Shown: one piece after another, positions 34,290-42,618 of the stretch
How positions within the stretch are numbered: the first letter of the stretch is position 1
How the letters are laid out: every line of letters starts with the position of its first letter
NCBI GenBank assembly: GCA_035934555.1
Contig: DASYXT010000055.1
Location: 1 to 64,000 of the forward strand
Length of the DNA stretch: 64,000 nucleotides
Direction: 5' to 3'
From: DASYXT01 sp035934555
GTDB taxonomy: Bacteria; Verrucomicrobiota; Verrucomicrobiia; Limisphaerales; UBA8199
Notes under the pieces: model-generated
Databases searched by the model: none
Seen by the model: only the letters and a program-made list of their open reading frames with translations
What the model was told of the DNA's origin: nothing
Position numbers and translations under genes: made by a program

Positions 34290-35365
34290 TCGCCGCCGAA
34301 CCCCAGGCGACCTCGCCGCAACCGAGCGTGGCAGCTTCGCCCATGACCAAGCGGGCGAGGCTCGGGTTCCTCGGGGTGGGCTGGATTGGACGCCACCGGC
34401 TCGAAGCTCTGGCGCGGAGCAAGGCAGTCGAGGTGGTCGCAATCGCGGATACGGCGATTGAGTTGGCCGCAACGGCTGCCGCTGCGGTCGCGCCGGCCGC
34501 CGTGGTATGTGATTCGTTCGAGAGTTTGTTGCCGGTTGGCCTGGACGGTGTCGTGATTGCTACGCCGAGCGCGTTGCATGCGGAGCAAGCCCTGATTGCG
34601 CTCCAGAATGAGATTGCGGTATTTTGCCAAAAGCCGCTGGGCCGCAATGCCGCCGAGACCCGAAGCGTGGTCGAGACGGCTCGCAAAGCGGATCGGCTGC
34701 TGGGCGTCGATTTGTCCTACCGTTTTGTCGATGGAGTGCAGCAGTTGCACAACCTTTGTCAGTCCGGCGCTCTCGGTAGAATCTACGCCGCGGAACTTAC
34801 CTTTCACAACGCCTACGGCCCGGACAAGGGTTGGTTTTACGATCGGCGCTTATCGGGTGGCGGCTGTCTGATGGATCTCGGGACCCACCTGGTGGACCTG
34901 GCGTTGTGGAACCTGGGGTTCCCGGCGCTGACCGGTGTGAGCGGGCGGCTCTTCGCGCAGGGCGAACCACTCACTGATGCCGAAGGGCCGGTGGAGGACT
35001 ACGCTGAAGCGCGGCTGGATCTTGCCGGCGGCGCAACCGTGCGTCTGGCTTGCTCCTGGAAGTTGCCGGCCGGGCGCGAGGCGGTCATCCGTGGCGCCTT
35101 TTACGGCAGCAAAGGTGGAGCAGCATTTGAAAACCTGGACGGCTCGTTTTCTCGGTTTCGCGCAGAGCGTTTTTTGGGCACACGGAGCGAACTCCTGGGG
35201 GAACTGGATGAGAGCTGGGGCGGGTGCGCGGCGCTGGACTGGGCGCGTCGCCTGGCCCGAGGCGAGAGGTTCGCCGCGGAAGCCGAACACTTCTGCAGGG
35301 TCGCGGAGACGCTCGACTCAATTTACGCCCAGGCAGGGGATTTCGGAAGGGAGCACCAGCCATGA
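34286..35365 (+). CDS. Gfo/Idh/MocA-family oxidoreductase in glycan cluster
   Basis: This 359-residue protein (a shorter start at 34343 is possible and removes a linker-like N-terminus) has a Rossmann motif 'GFLGVGWIGRHRLEAL', and 'VFCQKPLGRN' where the family normally has an EKP motif, so the Glu is replaced by Gln. The C-terminal domain includes 'GGGCLMDLGTHLVDLALWNLG'. It follows the truncated dehydrogenase and may perform a related sugar redox step. It overlaps the GT4 start by 4 bases. Confidence 0.85.
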   Translation: MIAAEPQATSPQPSVAASPMTKRARLGFLGVGWIGRHRLEALARSKAVEVVAIADTAIELAATAAAAVAPAAVVCDSFESLLPVGLDGVVIATPSALHAEQALIALQNEIAVFCQKPLGRNAAETRSVVETARKADRLLGVDLSYRFVDGVQQLHNLCQSGALGRIYAAELTFHNAYGPDKGWFYDRRLSGGGCLMDLGTHLVDLALWNLGFPALTGVSGRLFAQGEPLTDAEGPVEDYAEARLDLAGGATVRLACSWKLPAGREAVIRGAFYGSKGGAAFENLDGSFSRFRAERFLGTRSELLGELDESWGGCAALDWARRLARGERFAAEAEHFCRVAETLDSIYAQAGDFGREHQP

Positions 35366-36660
35366 CCGCGTCCTGTTCCTGGCCAAAGCGAATCCTGATG
35401 ACCGCCGACACGGTGGGCGGTGTCTGGACTTACGCATTGGAACTGGCGCGCGGTCTGGCTCCCTATGGTGTCGAGGTTGCCCTGGCCACCATGGGCCGTT
35501 GGCTGAGCCGGGAGCAGCGCCAGCAGCTTGCGGGATTGCCAAACGTCGAAGTGTTCGAAAGCGACTACCGCTTAGAGTGGATGCCGAATGCGTGGCGGGC
35601 GGTCGATGAAGCGGGTGATTGGCTGTTGGGCGTTGAACAACGGGTGGAGCCGCACGTGATCCACTTGAATGGTTACGCCCATGGCGGGTTGCGGTGGCAA
35701 AGCCCGAAACTGGTCGTGGGTCATTCCTGTGTCCTGTCTTGGTGGCAGGCGGTGCGTGGGACATCCGCGCCGGCGGAATGGGGCAATTACCGAACCCGGG
35801 TCCAGGCCGGCTTGACCGCCGCCGACCTGGTGGTGGCTCCTTCGGCGCAGATGCTCGAATGCCTTCGGCGGCATTATGGCCCGTTGCCTCACGCACGGAT
35901 AATTCCCAATGGCCGGCGGTTGGAAACGCTAAAACAAAGGCCAAAGGAGAAGTTCATCCTTAGCGCCGGCCGTCTGTGGGACGCGGCTAAGAACATTTCG
36001 ACGTTGGCTGCGATCGCACCCGAACTGCCCTGGCCGGTTTGTCTGGCGGGTGACCCGGGACCTCCGGGTGCGGCGCAGCGCGGGAATCATCCGGCTCATA
36101 GGCATGCGGTGCTGGGCACCGGCGTTTGGCGTGAGGCAATGCACCTGGGCCGTCTCTCGCCAGCCCAATTACTTCCTTGGTTCGAGCGCGCGGCCATTTA
36201 TGCCGCGCCGGCCCGGTACGAACCTTTTGGTTTGTCCATCCTTGAAGCGGCGCAGGCGGGGTGCGCGCTGGTTTTGGGGGACATCGCCAGCTTGCGCGAA
36301 CTCTGGACCGATGCGGCCGTCTTTGTTCCGCCAACTGATGCGGAGGAGCTTACGGAGGTGCTGCGCGAGCTGAGTGCCAGCCCCGCCTGGCGCGGTGAGT
36401 TGGGCATTAAAGCTAAAGCGCGCGCTGAGCGCTACTCGCCCGAATCAATGGCGGCAGCTTACCTAGCGACATATCAAGAGTTATTGGGCCAGCCGGTACT
36501 TGCCTCGACAGACATGCCGGTGGCGCGTGGCGCCCGAGCCGAGTATGCGGTGGGCCGGACGGTGGGGTCGCCGCGCACCACTTCAGCGCGCGGCTCGGCC
36601 GGTCAGACGCGGTGCGTGCATCGTCGGGCGCGGAGCCGCCGAGAGGAGGCGGTGCGATGA
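35362..36660 (+). CDS. GT4-family glycosyltransferase
   Basis: This 432-residue protein has an N-terminal GT-B half ('ILMTADTVGGVWTYALELARGL'), a 'HVIHLNGYAHG' segment, 'VVGHSCVLSWW', and a GT4 donor-binding signature 'APARYEPFGLSILEAAQAGCALV' (about 290-312) with the E-x7-E pair. It would transfer a sugar from a nucleotide donor. The start ATG 35362 overlaps the previous stop (ATGA). After residue 390 the sequence becomes Arg/Ala-rich and of low complexity, suggesting a 3' region changed by rearrangement. Confidence 0.87.
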   Translation: MTASCSWPKRILMTADTVGGVWTYALELARGLAPYGVEVALATMGRWLSREQRQQLAGLPNVEVFESDYRLEWMPNAWRAVDEAGDWLLGVEQRVEPHVIHLNGYAHGGLRWQSPKLVVGHSCVLSWWQAVRGTSAPAEWGNYRTRVQAGLTAADLVVAPSAQMLECLRRHYGPLPHARIIPNGRRLETLKQRPKEKFILSAGRLWDAAKNISTLAAIAPELPWPVCLAGDPGPPGAAQRGNHPAHRHAVLGTGVWREAMHLGRLSPAQLLPWFERAAIYAAPARYEPFGLSILEAAQAGCALVLGDIASLRELWTDAAVFVPPTDAEELTEVLRELSASPAWRGELGIKAKARAERYSPESMAAAYLATYQELLGQPVLASTDMPVARGARAEYAVGRTVGSPRTTSARGSAGQTRCVHRRARSRREEAVR

Positions 36661-36932
36661 ATCATCGGATGGTACCTTCCGCTGGCCAACTATTCGCCGA
36701 CGCCACGCCTGCGCACCGCGTCAATGAGTTGCTGTCTTTCTGGGGCCAGGGGCAACTGGAACGACCCGCGAGCGCACTGGCCGTCAACACATCACCCTTC
36801 CAATTATGCGAACTCAAAAACCTCATTCGCTCGAAAGCCCTTTTTGCCAAAATCGTTTGGACGAGCTGCCGGGGGCAGTTGTGCCTGTGCCGCGCGCCCC
36901 GGCCATTCCTTCCCCCTGCGGAGCGCGCCTAA
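36657..36932 (+). CDS. Short ORF of unknown origin between two glycosyltransferases
   Basis: This 91-residue frame starts with an ATGA overlap to the GT4 stop and has a coherent N-terminal part ('QLFADATPAHRVNELLSFWGQ...LERPASALAVN'), but the end turns Cys/Pro/Arg-rich. No family is recognised. By analogy with the two truncated ORFs earlier in the cluster it may be another N-terminal remnant. It overlaps the beginning of the next long frame in another phase. Confidence 0.35.
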   Translation: MNHRMVPSAGQLFADATPAHRVNELLSFWGQGQLERPASALAVNTSPFQLCELKNLIRSKALFAKIVWTSCRGQLCLCRAPRPFLPPAERA

Positions 36933-38158
36933 ACGGGTCAACGCTCAGCCCCGGCAAGTCTCATTCAGCCGTCGAGCCGCTGCTGCCGCAGGGCACCCCG
37001 CGCCCGCTCAGAATCGTCCTGCTTGGATTGTCGATCACCTCTTCGTGGGGGAATGGCCACGCGACCACTTACCGCGGCCTCATGCGCGAGCTATGCGCAC
37101 GTGGACATGATGTGATGTTCCTGGAGCGCGACACCAAGCGGTATGCGGCCAATCGCGATCTGCCACGCCCGTCGTATGGGCGCGTCGCACTCTATTCATC
37201 TTTAGCCCAGCTTAAAGAGAGGTTTCAGACGGCCGTGCGCGACGCCGACCTGGTGATGGTTGGCTCCTACGTTCCCGAGGGAGCCGCACTGGGCCAATGG
37301 GTCACCCGTGTCGCGCAGGGCGCCACCGCCTTTTACGACATTGACACTCCGGTCACCCTCGCGCAATTGGCTCACGGAGAATTGGATTACCTCACGCACG
37401 ACCTCATCCCACGCTACGACATTTATTTTTCGTTCACCGGCGGCCCGGTACTGGACACCCTCGAACAACAGTATGGCTCGCCGATGGCGCGTCCGCTCTA
37501 TTGCGCCGTGGACCCTAACCTCTACTTTCCGGAACCTCGTGCGACACGATGGGACCTCGGTTACATGGGGACGTATAGCGAGGATCGGCAGCCCGCGCTC
37601 GACGAATTGATGCTCGAACCGGCTCGCAATTGGAGCCGCGGCCGCTTTGCGGTCGCCGGCCCGCAATACCCGAAATCCATCTGTTGGCCGAGGAATGTGA
37701 AACGCTACACGCACCTGCCGCCCAGCCGGCACCGCGCCTTCTACAATGCCCAGCGCTTTACTCTCAATATCACCCGCGCCGCCATGGTTGAAGCGGGTTA
37801 CTCGCCCAGCGTGCGCCTGTTCGAGGCAGCCGCCTGCGGCACTCCTATTATCACCGATTTCTGGGAGGGGCTCGATACCTTCTTCGAACCGCACCGGGAA
37901 ATCCTCGTCGCGCATTCTTTTGAAGAAAGCCTGTATTATCTGCTGGAGACGGGTGACATCGAGCGGGAACTGATCGGAAAGCGCGCGCGCGCCCGGGTCC
38001 TGGCGCACCACACCGCCCGGCATCGCGCGCTCGAATTGGAATCGTGCGTGCTCGACGTGCTCGCTTCAGCCGGTAAATACGATGGATTCGGTCCGGTCGG
38101 TCTAAAGCCCAGGCTGGAAGCCTCGGAACCGGCGGGCAGGACGCGCGCCACCACCTAG
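36806..38158 (+). CDS. CgeB-type glycosyltransferase
   Basis: This 450-residue frame has the CgeB-like domain from about residue 67: 'IVLLGLSITSSWGNGHATTYRGL', 'HDVMFLERDTKRYAANRD', 'YFSFTGGPVLDTLE', and a C-terminal GT-B end with 'SVRLFEAAACGTPIITDFWEGL'. It is a predicted glycosyltransferase of the CgeB/spore maturation group. Its true start is uncertain: the first 65 residues are Pro-rich and unlike the family, and the only in-frame Met is at 36806. A hairpin terminator follows at 38166. Confidence 0.8.
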   Translation: MRTQKPHSLESPFCQNRLDELPGAVVPVPRAPAIPSPCGARLNGSTLSPGKSHSAVEPLLPQGTPRPLRIVLLGLSITSSWGNGHATTYRGLMRELCARGHDVMFLERDTKRYAANRDLPRPSYGRVALYSSLAQLKERFQTAVRDADLVMVGSYVPEGAALGQWVTRVAQGATAFYDIDTPVTLAQLAHGELDYLTHDLIPRYDIYFSFTGGPVLDTLEQQYGSPMARPLYCAVDPNLYFPEPRATRWDLGYMGTYSEDRQPALDELMLEPARNWSRGRFAVAGPQYPKSICWPRNVKRYTHLPPSRHRAFYNAQRFTLNITRAAMVEAGYSPSVRLFEAAACGTPIITDFWEGLDTFFEPHREILVAHSFEESLYYLLETGDIERELIGKRARARVLAHHTARHRALELESCVLDVLASAGKYDGFGPVGLKPRLEASEPAGRTRATT

Positions 38159-38165
38159 CAGCCCT

Positions 38166-38192
38166 GGCCCGCACGCGCGGGCCGCTGGTTTT
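38166..38192 (+). terminator. Hairpin terminator after the glycan cluster
   Basis: A perfect 7-bp GC stem (38166-38172 with 38177-38183) with a 4-base ACGC loop starts 8 bases after the CgeB-like stop and is followed by a short TTTT tract. Confidence 0.55.
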
Positions 38193-38427
38193 CTGGCGTC
38201 GCATCATATCCGCTCCTTTGTGCCTGATGGTGCTCTACGGTACGCTGATTCTCCAGTGCCGCGGGGGTCTGGATACACCGCTTCTCCTTGGAAGAGCGGT
38301 TGAGAATCTGTTGGCGCCTGTTTTTTACCAGTAGCGGCCTTTCCCGTGAATAGGGAGTACACCCCAGACGCACAGTTCGTGGGAAAAACGCTTGCTGCGG
38401 ATAGGGGACTTCTTGACCCTGTTCGCC

Positions 38428-38790
38428 ATGGCACATCCATCTCAAATCGTCTCCATCCACCCGTACTTCAAAGTCAAACCCGGCAAGCTCGGCGAAGCGA
38501 AAGCCGCATTGGCCGACTTCATACGCCAGACTGGCAACGAACCCGCCAATCTTTATTACGATTTCACGATAAACGAGGATGTGATCTTCTGCCGCGAGGC
38601 GTACGTCGGCGCCGAAGGGTTGCTGCGTCACCTCGACAACGTAGGAGTAACCCTCGAGAACTTCCTCAAGCTGGTGGATGTGCTTCGCGTCGAAGTCCAT
38701 GGTTCAGCCCAGGAGTTGGCGAAACTTAAGGCGCCCTTGGCCAAACTCGGCCCGCAGTGGTTCGAGTTTGTCTGCGGCGTATCGCGCTAA
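38428..38790 (+). CDS. ABM-like (antibiotic biosynthesis monooxygenase-type) protein
   Basis: This 120-residue protein (ATG 38428) has the ferredoxin-like ABM layout: 'YFKVKPGKLGEAKAALADFI', 'NLYYDFTINEDVIFCREAYVGAEGLLRHL' and a C-terminal strand. ABM proteins are small monooxygenase-like or heme-degrading folds; the substrate cannot be told. It stands alone between the glycan cluster and the transporter. Confidence 0.75.
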   Translation: MAHPSQIVSIHPYFKVKPGKLGEAKAALADFIRQTGNEPANLYYDFTINEDVIFCREAYVGAEGLLRHLDNVGVTLENFLKLVDVLRVEVHGSAQELAKLKAPLAKLGPQWFEFVCGVSR

Positions 38791-38890
38791 GGGCGCGCGA
38801 ATCCCACAAGCCCCAGACGGCTGAACCACTCGTCCGGCCTTGTTTTTCCGAAGAAAAACCTCGCCCCCCGCCTCGCCTGAACTAATAATA

Positions 38891-40864
38891 ATGGGTATAA
38901 ACATGAGTCAAGAGATGAAGCAGGCGTCCCCGCCCCCACCACCCCAGCCCGCAGAAGAATTCCAACTCCAGGTCGAGGGGTTCAAAGGCACGCCCGAAGA
39001 GATTGAAAACCAGTGGTTCGAGAAAGTATATCGAGGCCGTGGTGACACGATGCCCCAGCTCACCTGGCGTGCGGTGATCATGGGCTCGCTGCTGGGCGGT
39101 GTCCTTTCGCTGACCAATCTCTATATCGGTTTGAAATCCGGTTGGGGTTTCGGCGTTGCCATCACCGCCTGCATTCTTTCTTACGCCATTTGGACCACTC
39201 TGCACGGTGTGGGGATAGCCAAAACGAAAATGACCATCCTCGAAAACAACTGCATGCAGTCCACCGCCAGCGCCGCGGGGTATTCGACCGGCACGACACT
39301 CGTGTCGGCCTTCTCAGCATACATCCTCATAACGGGCTCGCCGTTGCCGCTGGGGCTCACGCTAGCGTGGGTATTTTTCCTGGCGGTGCTCGGGGTCACC
39401 ATGGCGATTCCCATGAAACGCCAAATGATCAATATCGAGCAGTTGCGCTTTCCGAGCGGCGTTGCCGCAGCGGAAACTCTGCGAGCCCTGCACTCTCACG
39501 GGCAAAAGGGAATGCGAGCGGCGAAGGCACTGGGTATCGCCGGCATATTGGCGGCGCTCGACAACTTCTGGTCGGGCGGGCTGTCGGTGGTGGATAAGTA
39601 TGTGACGAAAACCGCCGATCTGGCCCAGTACTCCAGCGGCACGCTGCTCGTGAAATTGCAGGGCCTGATCCTCGGCCAACAAACCTTCAAGTTGTGGAGC
39701 GGAAGAACGACAATTTTCACATGGGATCCGATCTTCGTCGCCGCGGGCGCCATCACTGGCATGCGTGTGTGCCTCAGCATGTTGGTCAGCGGAACCCTTT
39801 GTTGGGCCGTGTTCGTCCCGGCGTTGCAACGCTACGGTTACATTTCGCAGACGGGTGGGTTTAAGGAGGTGGTCCAGTGGACTCTCTGGGGCGGTGTGGC
39901 GTGCATGGTAACCTCCGGTTTGTTGAACTTTTTGTTTCAGTGGAAGACCTCGCTGCGCGCGTTCCGAAACCTTGGCAAAATGTTCCGCTTGGGCGGACAC
40001 GGCCAGGACCGGCTGGATGCGGTTGAGGCGCCGATGCCGTGGTTCCTGGTCGGCCAGGTCGTCTCGCTGGTGGCGATTGGATACCTGGCCAAACAGACGT
40101 TTGATATCCCTTATTGGATCGCCGCACTGGCCCTGGTGCTCTCGTTCATTTTGGCGCTCGTGGCTTGTCGCGTGACAGGCGAGACCGACACCACTCCCGT
40201 CGGCTCCATGGGGCAGCTCACGCAGATGGTGGTGGGGGGTCTGCACCCGGGCAGCGCCACCACTACCCTGATGAGCGCGAACATTGTGTCCAGCGCGGCC
40301 ATTTCATCCGCCGACCTGCTCACCGATCTTAAGAGCGGTTACCTGCTCGGTGCCAATCCCCGCAAACAATTCCTCGCACAGTTCTCCGGCATTTTTATCG
40401 GCACGCTCATTTCCGTGCTGGCCTTCAGTGTGGTGGTTCCGAACGCCAAAGTGTTGGGCTCCGACCAATTCCCCGCGCCGGCGGCGCAGAGCTGGCGGGC
40501 GGTGGCGCTCACCATGAGCAAAGGCATCGGCCAATTGCACCCGCTCAAGCGCAAGGCCATCGAAGTCGGCGGAGCGGTGGGAGTAGTCCTGGCCATTCTC
40601 CCGCTCATTTTCCCCAAGAAACAAAAGTACATTCCCTCAGCCGCGGGCGCCGGGTTGGCTTGGACGTTCCATTGGTATTATAGCCTGTTGTTTTTCCTGG
40701 GCGCGCTCATCGGCTGGGCCTGGCAAAAAAAAGCGCCGCAAAACGCGGAGGAATTCACCTACCCGGTTGCGTCCGGCGTAATCGCCGGCGGCTCGCTTAT
40801 GGGCGTCCTGTTAATCTTCCTCGAGAACGGGCCCGAAATGGTGAAGAAACTTTTGGGGCATTAG
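38891..40864 (+). CDS. OPT-family oligopeptide/metal-complex transporter
   Basis: This 657-residue protein (ATG 38891; ATG 38903 also possible) has about 14-16 membrane helices and OPT hallmarks: 'LTNLYIGLKSGWGFG' early, 'QLRFPSGVAAAETLRALH', and the end 'EEFTYPVASGVIAGGSLMGVL'. The family carries oligopeptides or metal chelates. A cytoplasmic loop near residues 330-400 is charged. It is followed by a hairpin at 40916-40933. Confidence 0.9.
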   Translation: MGINMSQEMKQASPPPPPQPAEEFQLQVEGFKGTPEEIENQWFEKVYRGRGDTMPQLTWRAVIMGSLLGGVLSLTNLYIGLKSGWGFGVAITACILSYAIWTTLHGVGIAKTKMTILENNCMQSTASAAGYSTGTTLVSAFSAYILITGSPLPLGLTLAWVFFLAVLGVTMAIPMKRQMINIEQLRFPSGVAAAETLRALHSHGQKGMRAAKALGIAGILAALDNFWSGGLSVVDKYVTKTADLAQYSSGTLLVKLQGLILGQQTFKLWSGRTTIFTWDPIFVAAGAITGMRVCLSMLVSGTLCWAVFVPALQRYGYISQTGGFKEVVQWTLWGGVACMVTSGLLNFLFQWKTSLRAFRNLGKMFRLGGHGQDRLDAVEAPMPWFLVGQVVSLVAIGYLAKQTFDIPYWIAALALVLSFILALVACRVTGETDTTPVGSMGQLTQMVVGGLHPGSATTTLMSANIVSSAAISSADLLTDLKSGYLLGANPRKQFLAQFSGIFIGTLISVLAFSVVVPNAKVLGSDQFPAPAAQSWRAVALTMSKGIGQLHPLKRKAIEVGGAVGVVLAILPLIFPKKQKYIPSAAGAGLAWTFHWYYSLLFFLGALIGWAWQKKAPQNAEEFTYPVASGVIAGGSLMGVLLIFLENGPEMVKKLLGH

Positions 40865-41100
40865 CCAGGTTCTCGTTTGGTCCTTCAGGGTTGAATCTTG
40901 AGCGGGGCTTAAAGAGCGCCAGAGGGCTGGCGCAGTCCAAAAGCTGGCGCCCCACTCAGCGTCCAACCGCCGAGTATCGCCTGGGATGTTGGGTGATGCG
41001 CTGCGTCGCGAAGAGTCGTTGATTGCCAGGCCCTCTGGCGCCTTCTGCCACTCCGTTCAGGGTTGGAGATTGCGCGTCGGACGTTGGATGCAGCGTTTTC
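40865..41100. other. Gap after the OPT gene with a GCGCCAG hairpin
   Basis: A 7-bp stem GCGCCAG/CTGGCGC (40916-40922 with 40927-40933) could be a repeat or weak terminator; a further GCTGGCGCC copy follows at 40943. No gene is supported. Confidence 0.45.
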
Positions 41101-41310
41101 CTATTCTTCGAAGCATCCGCGTCCGCTCGCACAACCCTGCGGGCCGACGTGCTTGTCGTCCGGGCCGGTCTCGCTCTGTGTGCAATTGCACCAGTAATGT
41201 CTGGGTGAAGCTGAGGGCTGCTTCTCCGGCTCACCGGCCGGCTCGCGCACCAGGGCAGGAATGTACATCGATTTCGTGCGAAGATGTTTGCAAAAAGTCG
41301 GTGCGCTCAT
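41101..41310 (-). CDS. Cys-rich small protein in the aldehyde-oxidoreductase operon
   Basis: This 69-residue protein begins at ATG 41310, two bases after the paoB-like stop, with GAAAGG just upstream in the end of that gene. It has five Cys (positions 7, 41, 43, 60, 66), a 'LRTKSMYIP' helix-like start, 'YWCNCTQSETGPDD' and 'GCASGRGCF'. The Cys spacing suggests a metal or iron-sulfur site. No signal peptide is visible. Its tight fit behind three molybdoenzyme genes argues for a real gene with an accessory role. I do not recognise a named family. Confidence 0.62.
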   Translation of the reverse strand: MSAPTFCKHLRTKSMYIPALVREPAGEPEKQPSASPRHYWCNCTQSETGPDDKHVGPQGCASGRGCFEE

Positions 41311-41312
41311 AC

Positions 41313-42275
41313 TCAGCCTTTCAATTGCAGGAGCGTGCGCCGGATAAGCGCGCGGGCCAATGGCACTTTGTAGCCGTTATCGGAATGTGCCTGAGCCTCG
41401 GCCAACAGCAGGTCGGCGGCTTTATCGGCGGTGGCTTCATCGAGTAACTTGCCTTCCAGGAAATCATTCACCGCCTTGGCCTGGTGCGGCACGTTCGAAA
41501 TGGCGCCCAGGGCGACCCGCGGATGAACCAGCCGATTGCCTTCGAGGCCAGCCGCGGCAGCGCAACTGACCAGCGCCCAATCAAACGCAGCTTTGTCGCT
41601 CACTTGCAGATACGCGCTGCGCGGACGCGCCACCGGCACCTCGACGCGCAAAACCAGGTCGCCGGGTTCGAGGGAATTGTGCGCCGTGGGGTTGTCCCAG
41701 GCTTTGGCGTAGAACTCGGCGAGGCTGAGCCGTAGGGGGCTATCGCCGCGTTGGACGACGACCACGGCATCCAGCGCTGCCAACGTCACGGCCAGGTTTG
41801 AGACCACCGGGCTGATGCAGGTGTTGCCAGTAAAAAGGCTGTGATACCGATTCTCTCCGTGCCGTGCGTAACAGGTGTCGCCGCCTTTCTTGAGGCAAAG
41901 GATATCCCGGTGACGATAGTACCAGCAGCGCGAATGCTGGGCGAGGTTGCCGCCCAGTGTCGCCACGTTGCGGATTTGGCGGGAACCGACCTCGGCGGCG
42001 GCCTGCTGCAGGCCGGGAAAAACTCGCTTGAGCTCCGGACTGTCCTCCAACTGGCTCACCGTCACATTGGCCCCGAGCAGCCAGGTCTGTTCGCCCGATT
42101 GGATTTGCTCCAACCCGGGCAGCGCCTTGATATTGACCAGGATGGTTGGCTCGGCGATGTAATCTTTCATTTCGCCGAGCAGATCGATTCCCCCCGCCAG
42201 GTACCGGCCATGTTTCTCGATTAAGTCACGCGCGCTTGCAGGCGAAGCGGCGGTGGCGTATTGGAAAGCTTTCAT
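41313..42275 (-). CDS. FAD-binding subunit of a molybdenum oxidoreductase (PaoB/YagS-like)
   Basis: This 320-residue subunit has the FAD-binding 'LAGGIDLLGEMKDY' and 'VGSRQIRNVATLGGNLAQ', followed by Cys117, Cys127 and Cys135 in 'CWYYRHRDILCLKKGGDTCY'. These cysteines match the extra [4Fe-4S] insertion found in the PaoB/YagS type and not in plain xanthine dehydrogenase FAD subunits. Together with the Mo and 2Fe-2S subunits it would form a periplasmic aldehyde oxidoreductase. The gene order is A-C-B, unlike A-B-C in E. coli. Confidence 0.88.
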   Translation of the reverse strand: MKAFQYATAASPASARDLIEKHGRYLAGGIDLLGEMKDYIAEPTILVNIKALPGLEQIQSGEQTWLLGANVTVSQLEDSPELKRVFPGLQQAAAEVGSRQIRNVATLGGNLAQHSRCWYYRHRDILCLKKGGDTCYARHGENRYHSLFTGNTCISPVVSNLAVTLAALDAVVVVQRGDSPLRLSLAEFYAKAWDNPTAHNSLEPGDLVLRVEVPVARPRSAYLQVSDKAAFDWALVSCAAAAGLEGNRLVHPRVALGAISNVPHQAKAVNDFLEGKLLDEATADKAADLLLAEAQAHSDNGYKVPLARALIRRTLLQLKG

Positions 42276-42278
42276 CTG

Positions 42279-42618
42279 GTTTTAAGGCGCTAAGAGGTCA
42301 ATCCAAAGACACAAAGACTTAACGCCAAGACGCAAAGGCGCAAAGGCGCAAAGAATTTCTTTATTCAGTTTCCCCTTTGCGTCTTCGCGTCTTTGCGTTC
42401 ATTTTTCTGTTTGTTTCTTTCCGTCACCTTCGCGTCTTCTCGGTCATGGGTTTTAAGGCGCTAAGAGGTCAATCCAAAGACACAAAGACTTAACGCCAAG
42501 ACGCAAAGGCGCCAAGGCGCAAAGAATTTCTTCATTCAGTTTCCCCTTTGCGTCTTCGCGTCTTGGCGTCTTTGCGTTCATTTTTCTCTTTGTTTCTTTC
42601 ACCTTCGCGTCTTCTCGG
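42279..42618. repeat. Tandem duplication of a 170-bp palindromic repeat unit
   Basis: Two copies of about 170 bases (42279-42448 and 42449-42618) share 'ttttaaggcgctaagaggtc', 'gcaaaggcg' blocks and 'cgtcttctcggtca'. Each contains an imperfect palindrome (AACGCCAAGACGCAAAGGCG against TTTGCGTCTTCGCGTCTTTGCG). They differ by a few bases. They separate two genes of one operon (paoC-like and paoB-like), so they may fold in the mRNA. The second copy ends at the paoC-like stop codon. Confidence 0.8.
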
